Assembly (NCBI GenBank): GCA_937941555.1
Contig: CALDHJ010000559.1
Coordinates: forward strand, 1 to 7,103
Length of the DNA stretch: 7,103 nucleotides
Source: an uncultured Granulosicoccaceae bacterium
GTDB lineage: Bacteria; Pseudomonadota; Gammaproteobacteria; CALCKW01
Direction: 5' to 3'
Below, in pieces: positions 1-6,398 of the stretch. Below the pieces are notes generated by a model, which was given only the letters and a program-made list of their open reading frames with translations, had not been told where the DNA came from and searched no databases. The first letter of the stretch is position 1; the number at the start of each line of letters is the position of its first letter. The position numbers and the translations under genes are program-made.

Positions 1-951
1 GATGTGATTGCACCCTTCGAGTCGCTCGACCAGATAGCGGCGATGAAAAACAAGCGGCCGGGTTGGCCCCTGAGTGACGGCTCGGGCCACTATCTACTCG
101 GCGGTGATCGCCTCGGGCGCGATGTATTCTCGCGCATGGTGTACGGCAGCCGAACCGTCATGGCGATCGCACCGGCGGCAACCATCTTTGCGTTCATGGT
201 CGGGGTCACGCTCGGCTTGCCGGCGGGTTACCTCGGTGGCCGCTTCGACACCGTGCTGAGCTTCCTTGCGAACCTCGTGCTGGCGTTTCCGGTGATCTTG
301 TTGTTCTACCTGCTGGTCACCCCCGAGATTCGCCAGACCGCAATCCCGACAGCATTGGCCGGGATCCTGTTCGCGTTTCCGATCATCTTTTTCCTGGTGC
401 TGTTCTATTCGCGGTTCGAGCAACAGAAAGACAAGCTTGTCATCTACCTTGCCGTCACGCTGGTCATCGGTCTCTGGGCCTACAGTGGATTGGCGTTCAA
501 CGCCGATCCGTTCGGCATCCTCTACATGGATCCCAACCTGCTGAACATCTTCGTGTCGGTGGTGTTCGTGAATTCGCCAACGGTCTTTCGAATTGTGCGC
601 GGCCTGACCCTGGATATCCAAACCCGCGACTATGTTGCTGCCGCGCAGACACGCGGTGAGCGGCCCTGGTACATCATGCTTTGGGAAATCCTGCCCAACG
701 CCCGCGGTCCGCTGCTGGTCGATTTCTGCCTGCGCATCGGCTACACCACAATCCTGCTCGGCACGCTCGGATTTTTCGGACTCGGTGTGAGTCCGGAGAG
801 CCCGGATTGGGGCATGACGATCAACGAAGGTCGCAAGCTGTTGTCGATCTACCCACACCCGGCACTGCCACCAGCGATCGCGCTGATGTCGCTCGTGCTC
901 GGACTCAATCTGCTCGCGGACGGTGTGCGCGAACAGAGTCTCAAAGACTAA
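1..951 (+). CDS. DppC/OppC-like ABC importer permease, 5' partial
   Basis: This is the inner-membrane permease subunit of a peptide/nickel/oligosaccharide-type (Dpp/Opp) ABC importer. The reading frame is open to the window edge. A GTG at 4 could be read as a start, but the residues there (IAPFESLDQ) match the periplasmic segment that follows the first membrane helix in this family, so the N-terminus and helix 1 lie upstream. Numbering from the codon at 4, the family motif GGDRLGRDVFSRMVYGSR is at 33-50 and a helix with LAFP is near 82-104. The cytoplasmic EAA loop, which contacts the ATPase, is at about 210-231 (YVAAAQTRG...ILPN), and the last helix is near 287-305. Between LAFP and the RIVRG segment lie about 100 residues where the family usually has about 35. 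The extra part contains two hydrophobic stretches (about 117-136 and 146-164). The fused ATPase follows 15 nt downstream. The substrate cannot be told from this subunit. Confidence 0.9.
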   Translation, partial: DVIAPFESLDQIAAMKNKRPGWPLSDGSGHYLLGGDRLGRDVFSRMVYGSRTVMAIAPAATIFAFMVGVTLGLPAGYLGGRFDTVLSFLANLVLAFPVILLFYLLVTPEIRQTAIPTALAGILFAFPIIFFLVLFYSRFEQQKDKLVIYLAVTLVIGLWAYSGLAFNADPFGILYMDPNLLNIFVSVVFVNSPTVFRIVRGLTLDIQTRDYVAAAQTRGERPWYIMLWEILPNARGPLLVDFCLRIGYTTILLGTLGFFGLGVSPESPDWGMTINEGRKLLSIYPHPALPPAIALMSLVLGLNLLADGVREQSLKD

Positions 952-959
952 GGGGAGGA
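952..959 (+). promoter_or_regulatory. Strong Shine-Dalgarno for the fused ATPase
   Basis: GGGGAGGA lies directly after the permease stop codon and 7 nt before the ATG at 967. It is the clearest ribosome binding site in the window and fixes that start. The tight spacing supports co-transcription with the permease. Confidence 0.8.
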
Positions 960-966
960 CAGGACA

Positions 967-3069
967 ATGGCCAAATGGGACTACGACGGTCCGATCCTCG
1001 AGATCGACAACCTCAGCATCAGCTTCTTTACCCAGGCTGCGGGAGAGATTCCGGCTGTCATGGACTTCAGCTGCAGCGTTGCCAAGGGCGAGGCCATGGG
1101 CCTGGTGGGCGAGTCCGGTTGTGGCAAGTCCACGGTTGCGCTCGGGATCATGCAAGACCTCGGGGTCAACGGCAAAATCGTTGGCGGTTCGGTCAAATAC
1201 AAAGGCCGCGATCTCGGCGCCATGTCGCAAGCCGAACTCCGTGAACTGCGCGGATCCGAAATCGCGATGATCTATCAGGAGCCGATGGCGAGCCTGAATC
1301 CGGCGATGCGTATCAGCAAACAACTCACCGAAGTGCCGATGATTCACGAAGGCGTCAGTGAGTCCGAGGCAACCGATCGCGCGCTCAAGATGCTTGATGC
1401 CGTGCGCCTGCCCGATCCCAAACGCATTCTCAGGGCCTACCCACACCAGATATCCGGTGGCCAGCAACAACGCATCGTGATTGCGATGGCCTTGCTTTCG
1501 AACCCCGAACTGCTGCTACTCGACGAACCCACGACCGCACTCGATGTGACGGTGGAGGCGGGCATCGTTGAACTCGTCAAGGATCTCGGGAAAGAGTTCG
1601 GCATGTCGATGGTGTTCATCTCGCACAACCTCGGGCTGATCCTCGAGACCTGCGACCGGATCACCGTCATGTACTCAGGCGAAGCGGTTGAAACCGGCAC
1701 CGTGCACGACGTTTTCGACCGCATGCGGCACCCCTACACACAGGGGCTGTTTCGCTCTATTCCCTTGCCGGGCACAGACAAGAACTCGCGGCCACTGATG
1801 ACCATTCCGGGCCAGTTGCCGCTGCCGCACGAGCGGCCGACCGGTTGCAACTTCGGCCCGCGTTGCAGCTATTTCGGCGACAGCGTCTGCAACGTCAACG
1901 ACGTGACGATGCAGCCGGTTGAAGGGCATACCGCACACCTCTCGCGCTGCAACCGCTTTGGCGAGATCGATTGGGATGCGCGCCCGGAAGCCAAAACCGG
2001 GACCGACAAAGTCAGCGTCGGCAACACCGTCCTCAAAGTCAACGACCTGAAGAAATATTACAAGGTGTCCGCTGGTGCCTTTGGTGGCGGCGGGGAGATG
2101 CGCACTGTCAAGGCAAATGAAACCATCGCCTTCGAAGCGCGCGAAGCTGAGACGGTCGCGATCGTCGGCGAGTCGGGTTGTGGCAAATCCACACTGGCAA
2201 AAGTGCTGCTCGGACTCGAGACGGCAACCGAGGGCGAGGTGTTGCTCGGCAACGAAGCGATCGGCAATTTGCCGGTGCAGGCGCGTGCGCCAAGCACCGT
2301 CGCTGCCGTGCAGATGGTGTTCCAGAATCCCTTCGACACGCTGAACCCGAGTCACACGGTCGGTAACCAGATCATTCGCACTCTCGAGAAATTCGACATC
2401 GGCGAGAATCAGGCGGATCGCGAAGAACAGATGCTCGGACTGCTCGATCTTGTGAAGCTGCCACGGGCGTTTGCGACCCGCATGCCACGCCAGTTGTCCG
2501 GTGGGCAAAAGCAACGCATCGGTGTTGCCCGTGCGTTCGCCGGTCGCCCCAAAGTGGTCGTGGCCGACGAGCCGGTGTCCGCACTCGACGTCTCGGTGCA
2601 AGCAGCCGTGACCGAGTTGCTGATGGACATCCAGCGCGAATCGCGCACCACCATGCTGTTCATCAGCCACGATCTGTCGGTGGTGCGTTACATCGCCGAC
2701 CGTGTGGTGGTGATGTATCTCGGCCACATCGTCGAACAGGGCACCACCGACGACATCTTTGCGCCGCCGTACCACCCCTATACCGAGGCGCTGCTGTCGG
2801 CGATCCCGATCGCAGACACGTCGGTGAAGAAGAAACGCATCGTGCTCGACGGCGACATACCCTCGGCGGTGAACCCGCCGCCCGGGTGTCCGTTCCAGAC
2901 CCGTTGCCGGTTCAAGTCGCAAGTGGAAGGCGGCAAGTGCGAGCGGGACGTACCACCGGTGCGCACTCTGTCCGGCGGCCATCAGATCAAGTGCCACCTG
3001 GATCAGTCTGTGTTCGATGCGATGGAACCGGTGATCAGCTTCAATACCGAGGACACCGCTGCGGGCTGA
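967..3069 (+). CDS. Fused dual-ATPase subunit (DppD-DppF type) of ABC importer
   Basis: This 700-residue cytoplasmic protein contains both ATPases that power the Dpp/Opp-type importer. Domain 1 has Walker A GESGCGKST at 48-56, Q-loop Q104, signature SGGQQQR at 163-169, Walker B ending DEP at 186-188 and switch H220. Domain 2 has Walker A at 401-409, Q453, signature SGGQKQR at 511-517, Walker B DEP at 534-536 and H568. All catalytic motifs are intact in both halves. Each domain is followed by the oligopeptide/dipeptide-type C-terminal extension (HPY motifs at 255-257 and 603-605) with four cysteines: C294, C300, C308, C328, and C641, C647, C658, C676. In related DppD/OppD proteins such cysteines bind a [4Fe-4S] cluster; here that is inferred. 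As I recall, fused relatives such as GsiA and YejF are shorter (about 530-620 residues). Substrate is unknown: peptides, glutathione, opines or oligosaccharides are all possible. Confidence 0.93.
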   Translation: MAKWDYDGPILEIDNLSISFFTQAAGEIPAVMDFSCSVAKGEAMGLVGESGCGKSTVALGIMQDLGVNGKIVGGSVKYKGRDLGAMSQAELRELRGSEIAMIYQEPMASLNPAMRISKQLTEVPMIHEGVSESEATDRALKMLDAVRLPDPKRILRAYPHQISGGQQQRIVIAMALLSNPELLLLDEPTTALDVTVEAGIVELVKDLGKEFGMSMVFISHNLGLILETCDRITVMYSGEAVETGTVHDVFDRMRHPYTQGLFRSIPLPGTDKNSRPLMTIPGQLPLPHERPTGCNFGPRCSYFGDSVCNVNDVTMQPVEGHTAHLSRCNRFGEIDWDARPEAKTGTDKVSVGNTVLKVNDLKKYYKVSAGAFGGGGEMRTVKANETIAFEAREAETVAIVGESGCGKSTLAKVLLGLETATEGEVLLGNEAIGNLPVQARAPSTVAAVQMVFQNPFDTLNPSHTVGNQIIRTLEKFDIGENQADREEQMLGLLDLVKLPRAFATRMPRQLSGGQKQRIGVARAFAGRPKVVVADEPVSALDVSVQAAVTELLMDIQRESRTTMLFISHDLSVVRYIADRVVVMYLGHIVEQGTTDDIFAPPYHPYTEALLSAIPIADTSVKKKRIVLDGDIPSAVNPPPGCPFQTRCRFKSQVEGGKCERDVPPVRTLSGGHQIKCHLDQSVFDAMEPVISFNTEDTAAG

Positions 3070-3087
3070 ACCCTGGCGGCAAGGGTT
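3069..3087 (+). terminator. Small hairpin after the ABC operon, weak terminator candidate
   Basis: AACCCT (3069-3074) and AGGGTT (3082-3087) form a perfect 6-bp stem with a 7-nt loop, beginning on the last base of the ATPase stop codon. No T-tract follows, so it does not look like a standard intrinsic terminator. It could instead protect the 3' end or assist Rho-dependent termination. Confidence 0.25.
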
Positions 3088-3130
3088 CTCCCACTCTGCG
3101 TGTAGTGGGAGACGCGCCCTTGCGTCGCGA
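3087..3130 (+). repeat. Degenerate REP-like palindromic unit with inverted head
   Basis: TCTCCCACT (3087-3095) and AGTGGGAGA (3104-3112) are a perfect 9-bp inverted repeat with an 8-nt loop. The right arm carries the GTGGGAG head seen in the three REP units at 5279-5427. It continues into a second stem, GACGC (3111-3115) with GCGTC (3122-3126), followed by GCGA. This is the same architecture of head, GC-rich hairpin and CGCGA-like tail, but with a different stem. I read it as a diverged member of the same repeat family. It could also reduce read-through from the ABC operon. Confidence 0.5.
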
Positions 3131-3237
3131 CACACCGCGATGCCCTGGCGCGACGGATGGACAGACCCGGTGTGGGCGCGGGTGAGGGCTGAGGTTATCT
3201 GCGCAGGCACCCGGACCGCGAGCCGCGCCAAGCACTT

Positions 3238-3246
3238 TGCTAGACT
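3238..3246 (+). promoter_or_regulatory. Possible extended -10 promoter for argC
   Basis: TGCTAGACT contains the extended -10 TG, one base, then TAGACT (4 of 6 to TATAAT), about 34 nt before the argC start. No good -35 hexamer is found at 16-18 bp upstream. I see no convincing ARG-box operator. The remainder of 3131-3237 shows no gene or clear site. Confidence 0.3.
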
Positions 3247-3279
3247 TGCAAGCCCACACGCAGCCAGTCGAGCTCCACC

Positions 3280-4320
3280 ATGTCACAGCCCATTCGCATT
3301 GCCGTCATTGGCGCATCCGGTTACACCGGGGCCGATCTGGTGCGCCTGGCGTTGCGACACCCGGACATCGAGATCGCGGCGCTGACTGCCAACTCGCACG
3401 CGGGCAAGCCGATGGCGAGCGTCTACCCGCACCTCGCCGCCCACAATCTGCCTGACCTGGTCGAGAACGCCGAGGTCGACTGGGACACAATTGACGTGGC
3501 GTTTTGCGGTCTGCCGCACGCGACCAGCGCGGCGGTCATTCAGGGCCTGCCGACAAGCGTCAAGGTGATCGACATGTCGGCCGATTTTCGCCTGCGTGAC
3601 CTCGCAACCTATACCGAGTGGTATGGCGAGCACAGCGCGCCCGGACTGCTCCCTGACGCGGTTTACGGACTCAGCGAGCACTACCGTGACGCGATCTCTG
3701 CCGCCCGCTTGGTGGCGTGCCCGGGGTGCTACCCGACAGCGGCGCTCATGGCCTTGATTCCCTTGCTGTCGGGCGGGCAGGTTCAGGCAAACGACCTCAT
3801 CATCGACGCCAAGTCGGGCTTGACCGGAGCGGGGCGCTCACTCAAACAGAACACACTTGGCGCCGAGGCTGGGGAGGGCTTGTCACCCTACGCGGTCGGC
3901 ACCCACCGCCATGCGCCGGAAATCGAACAGGAACTCTCGGTCGCCGCCAACACGGACGTCACGGTCAACTTCACGCCGCACCTGATCCCGATGTCTCGCG
4001 GCGAGTTGGTCACCTGTTACGCCAAACTTGCCGACGGGGTCACACCGGCAATGTGTGAATCCGCGTTGCGCACCCGCTACGAAAGCGAGCCCTTTGTCGC
4101 GCTCGCGCCCGAGGGAGTGCTGCCGCAAACGCAGTATGTCCGCGGCTCCAACCGCGTAATGCTGGCGGTGCGGCCCGATCGCATTCCCGGCCGGGTGATC
4201 GTGATCGCCGCGCTCGACAACCTGGTCAAGGGCTCGGCCGGACAAGCTCTGCAGAACTTCAATCTGATGTGTGGTTTGCCGGAGACCACAGGACTCGAAC
4301 AGGTGGCGATGTTCCCGTGA
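3280..4320 (+). CDS. argC: N-acetyl-gamma-glutamyl-phosphate reductase
   Basis: This cytoplasmic enzyme performs the third step of arginine biosynthesis: NADPH-dependent reduction of N-acetylglutamyl phosphate to N-acetylglutamate semialdehyde. Its 346 residues are the full length expected for the longer ArgC type. The N-terminal dinucleotide-binding loop is GASGYTG at 11-17. The active-site segment ACPGCYPTA at 146-154 fits the family pattern with nucleophile C150. KSGLTGAGR is at 178-186, the probable catalytic histidine is in the HRHAPE stretch (about 209-214), FTPHLIPMSRG is at 231-241 and the conserved C-terminal DNLVKGSAGQA is at 313-323. C147 next to the nucleophile makes a CPGC motif. 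The start at 3280 is chosen because the Rossmann strand IRIAVIGA follows at the usual distance; only a weak GAG ribosome site precedes it. No argB, argJ or argF lies nearby. The stop overlaps the start of the downstream potassium channel. Confidence 0.96.
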   Translation: MSQPIRIAVIGASGYTGADLVRLALRHPDIEIAALTANSHAGKPMASVYPHLAAHNLPDLVENAEVDWDTIDVAFCGLPHATSAAVIQGLPTSVKVIDMSADFRLRDLATYTEWYGEHSAPGLLPDAVYGLSEHYRDAISAARLVACPGCYPTAALMALIPLLSGGQVQANDLIIDAKSGLTGAGRSLKQNTLGAEAGEGLSPYAVGTHRHAPEIEQELSVAANTDVTVNFTPHLIPMSRGELVTCYAKLADGVTPAMCESALRTRYESEPFVALAPEGVLPQTQYVRGSNRVMLAVRPDRIPGRVIVIAALDNLVKGSAGQALQNFNLMCGLPETTGLEQVAMFP

Positions 4321-5189
4321 TGCAGCAGCACGGCGCGGAGTACCGCACCGTGCGTGCGCGCACCTGGGCACTGCTCGATCACGATCACCTCGATCTGCAC
4401 GACCAGAGCCGAGCCAACCGCATTGTCGAAGACGCGATCACAGTGCTGATCGTGGTCAACGTCGTCTGCCTCATCCTCGAGAGCATGCCGACAGTCGATG
4501 CACGGTTCGGTGGCCTGTTCGGCGCTATCGAGGCGTTTTCGATTGTGGTCTTCAGCGTCGAGTACATCGCACGCCTGTGGTCGTGCGTCGAGCAGCCGCG
4601 CTACGGCGCACCCTTGGCCGGTCGTCTGCGCTACGCACTGAAGCCGGCGATCCTGATCGACCTGCTCGCCATTCTGCCGTTCTACCTCGCTTTCGCCGGC
4701 GTGGACGACTTGCGAGTCTTGCGTTTGTTGCGCGTGTTCCGTGTCATTCGACTGTTCCGCGTCAGCCGCTACAGCCGGCCGATGCGCCTGATACAACGCA
4801 GCATTGCGCGCCGTCAGGAGGAAATCGTCATCAGCACCGTGATGCTGCTGATGCTGATGGTGATTGCCGCGACCGTGATGTACGCCGTCGAGCACGACGC
4901 GCAACCGGAGGTGTTTTCAAGCATCCCCGGGACGCTCTGGTGGGCGGTCGTCACCTTGACGACGGTCGGTTACGGCGATGTCTACCCCATCACCGTGTTG
5001 GGTCGCCTCGCGGCCGGGGTGATCGCAGTGCTTGGCATCGGCATGGTGGCCCTGCCAACCGGCATCATCAGCTCCGGTTTTGTCGAGGAATTTGCCGCCG
5101 ACCGCGCAGCGCGCGAAGCCGAAGCGTCGGATGATTCAGCAGAGCGCTGCCCGCACTGCGGCAAGGCACTGGACAAACCCAATGCCTGA
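4320..5189 (+). CDS. Voltage-gated potassium channel, six-transmembrane
   Basis: This inner-membrane protein of 289 residues belongs to the Kv-like ion transport family and should assemble as a tetramer. S1 is about 39-56 and S2 about 67-89, with F78 and E81 in FSVEYIARLW. S3 is about 106-125, with D114 in LIDLLAILPFY. S4 follows, with an arginine at every third residue from R132 to R156 (nine in all). S5 is about 169-190, the pore helix about 203-213, the selectivity filter TTVGYGD at 214-220 and S6 about 223-250 with a PTG bend at 246-248. F78, E81 and D114 match the charge-transfer residues of eukaryotic Kv channels. The C-terminal tail is short and polar and ends with CPHCGK (C277, C280); no RCK/TrkA domain is present. 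The start at 4320 overlaps the argC stop (TGATG), with AGGTGG at 4301-4306 as a distant ribosome site. An in-frame ATG at 4269 would run 52 nt into argC and is less likely. Potassium selectivity is inferred from the filter. Confidence 0.92.
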   Translation: MQQHGAEYRTVRARTWALLDHDHLDLHDQSRANRIVEDAITVLIVVNVVCLILESMPTVDARFGGLFGAIEAFSIVVFSVEYIARLWSCVEQPRYGAPLAGRLRYALKPAILIDLLAILPFYLAFAGVDDLRVLRLLRVFRVIRLFRVSRYSRPMRLIQRSIARRQEEIVISTVMLLMLMVIAATVMYAVEHDAQPEVFSSIPGTLWWAVVTLTTVGYGDVYPITVLGRLAAGVIAVLGIGMVALPTGIISSGFVEEFAADRAAREAEASDDSAERCPHCGKALDKPNA

Positions 5190-5239
5190 ACAACGCACAC
5201 AAACGCGCATACCGTCGCACGGCAATGTGCTGCGGGAAT

Positions 5240-5252
5240 GTGTTCGTAACAC
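5240..5252 (+). terminator. Small hairpin downstream of the channel gene
   Basis: GTGTT (5240-5244) and AACAC (5248-5252) form a 5-bp stem with loop CGT, 50 nt after the channel stop codon. No T-run follows, so a terminator role is only a guess. Confidence 0.15.
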
Positions 5253-5256
5253 GCAA

Positions 5257-5268
5257 GTGTGCGCACAC
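5257..5268. repeat. 12-bp perfect palindrome
   Basis: GTGTGCGCACAC is its own reverse complement. It sits in the spacer between the channel gene and the REP cluster. It could be a dimeric regulator site or a chance product of the GT/GC-rich local sequence; nothing else identifies it. Confidence 0.3.
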
Positions 5269-5278
5269 GCGACGCGCC

Positions 5279-5304
5279 TGTGGGAGCGCGTCCATGACGC
5301 GCGA
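5279..5304 (+). repeat. REP-type palindromic element, copy 1
   Basis: This 26-bp unit consists of head TGTGGGA, a 7-bp perfect stem GCGCGTC/GACGCGC around loop CAT, and tail GA. It differs from copy 3 at one loop base only. It is the REP architecture known from gammaproteobacterial genomes, where such units are spread by RAYT transposases; none is encoded here. Confidence 0.8.
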
Positions 5305-5350
5305 AGGAGTGCGTCCAGTGGCGCAGCGGGCAAATCCTGCGGCACGGCAT

Positions 5351-5376
5351 TCGCGGCTCACGGAGCCGCTCCCACA
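5351..5376 (-). repeat. REP-type palindromic element, copy 2 (inverted)
   Basis: Read on the minus strand this is head TGTGGGA, stem GCGGCTC/GAGCCGC, loop CGT, tail GA. It matches copy 3 at 22 of 26 bases, and the four differences are two compensated base pairs, so the stem is fully kept. Copies 1 and 2 are separated by 46 nt, and copies 2 and 3 face each other head to head across 25 nt. Confidence 0.8.
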
Positions 5377-5401
5377 TGTGTATGTGTAAACTCCACGGTC
5401 T

Positions 5402-5427
5402 TGTGGGAGCGCGTCCGTGACGCGCGA
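5402..5427 (+). repeat. REP-type palindromic element, copy 3
   Basis: This 26-bp unit has head TGTGGGA, stem GCGCGTC/GACGCGC, loop CGT and tail GA. It ends 32 nt before the AEC transporter start, so any leader of that gene starting upstream would carry this hairpin. With copy 2 it also forms a 10-bp perfect inverted repeat (5367-5376 with 5402-5411), which could fold into a larger cruciform or stem. Confidence 0.8.
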
Positions 5428-5459
5428 TGTGCCGAGCCACCGTTACAGAGCGAAAGGCC

Positions 5460-6398
5460 ATGATCACTGAACTGATTGTTATCGTCGCGCCGGTTTTTCT
5501 GATGCTCGGCGCGGGTTACACCGCGGCGCGCGTCGGCGGATTTACCGAGCCGATGGTCGATGCAGTCATGCGCTTCGCGCAGAGTTTTGCAGTGCCGTGC
5601 CTGCTCGGGCTGTCGGTCGTTCGCATGGACCTCGCAGCTGATTTCACGGGCGACATCCTAATTGCCTTCTACACCGGCTCGATCGCGTGCTTCACGCTTG
5701 GCATTGTCGGCGCGCGGGTGCTGTTCAAACGCCGCCCCGGCGAGGCTGTGGCCGTTGGCTTCGCCGCGCTCTTCGCAAACAGTGTATTGCTCGGGTTGCC
5801 CATTACCGAGCGCGCCTACGGCCCGGACATTCTGGTCAACAACTTCGTGATCGTCTCCGTGCACGTGCCGATCTGTTACCTCCTGGGCATGCTCACAATG
5901 GAGATGGCCCGGGCAGACGGCCGCAGCCTCGGTGACACGGTGGCCACGGCCCTGCGGTCTCTCGCTCGCAACCCCGTGATGATCGGGCTCACGCTCGGTT
6001 TTGCTGTCAACCTCAGCGGTTTGACCTTGCCAGAGCCGGTCGAGGCCGCGGTTGAGCTCGCGGCTCAAGCGGCTTTGCCGAGTGCGCTCTTCGGCCTCGG
6101 TGCCGTGCTGGTGCGCTACCGCATCAGCGAGCGCCTCGGCGAGGCCGGCATGGTGATCGCGCTGTCGCTGCTGTTGCACCCGGTGTTGGTCTGGGTACTC
6201 GGTGCGGAACTGATGAGCCTGAGTGACGCGCAGATCAAATCTGCCGTGGTCACCGCAGCTATGGCGCCGGGTATCAACGCCTACCTCTTTGCCAACCTCT
6301 ACGGTCGCGCCGAGGACACCGCGGCCACGGCCGTGCTGATCGGCACCGCGGCCTCTGTTCTGTCGGTCAGTGGGTGGTTGTGGTGGCTTGGTGTCTAG
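5460..6398 (+). CDS. AEC (auxin efflux carrier) family transporter
   Basis: This inner-membrane secondary transporter of the AEC family (Mem_trans domain) is 312 residues with about ten membrane segments, the usual bacterial size. Family features are NSVLLGLPI at 107-115, NPVMIGLTLG at 171-180, ALPSALFGLGAVL at 205-217, HPVLVW at 240-245 and MAPGINAYLFANLYG at 268-282. Estimated helices are near 4-23, 33-53, 66-89, 97-115, 126-145, 171-187, 198-217, 228-248, 257-279 and 288-308. Characterised bacterial members move small organic acids such as malate or malonate; the substrate here is unknown. I chose ATG 5460 because helix 1 (LIVIVAPVFLMLGAGY) starts right after it, as in the family. An in-frame ATG at 5427 would add 11 polar residues and begins on the last base of REP copy 3. 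No ideal Shine-Dalgarno is seen: GAAAGG sits too close at 5452-5457. The gene converges on the MFS gene and overlaps it by 4 nt. Confidence 0.9.
   Translation: MITELIVIVAPVFLMLGAGYTAARVGGFTEPMVDAVMRFAQSFAVPCLLGLSVVRMDLAADFTGDILIAFYTGSIACFTLGIVGARVLFKRRPGEAVAVGFAALFANSVLLGLPITERAYGPDILVNNFVIVSVHVPICYLLGMLTMEMARADGRSLGDTVATALRSLARNPVMIGLTLGFAVNLSGLTLPEPVEAAVELAAQAALPSALFGLGAVLVRYRISERLGEAGMVIALSLLLHPVLVWVLGAELMSLSDAQIKSAVVTAAMAPGINAYLFANLYGRAEDTAATAVLIGTAASVLSVSGWLWWLGV

Noticed and set aside
4..6. GTG as the true start of the permease
   Set aside because: The preceding codon is open and the encoded residues match the segment after helix 1 of DppC-like proteins, so the protein begins upstream.
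94..1470. Long minus-strand open frame of 458 codons opposite the permease and ATPase
   Set aside because: It is antisense to two genes with clear family motifs, its translation is rich in H, R, D and Q with no recognisable domain, and long antisense frames are expected in high-GC coding DNA.
1675..3231. Minus-strand open frame of 518 codons opposite the ATPase
   Set aside because: Same reasoning: it mirrors the codon bias of the intact ATPase gene, and no family features are seen.
4269..4319. Upstream ATG extending the channel by 17 residues
   Set aside because: It would overlap argC by 52 nt, adds polar residues with no family support, and the TGATG overlap start is more typical.
5387..5392. 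TAAACT as a -10 box for the AEC gene
   Set aside because: No -35 match lies at suitable spacing and there is no correctly placed extended TG; it is simply the most AT-rich patch between the repeats.
5279..5427. CRISPR array
   Set aside because: The repeats are internally palindromic, alternate in orientation and have unequal spacers (46 and 25 nt).
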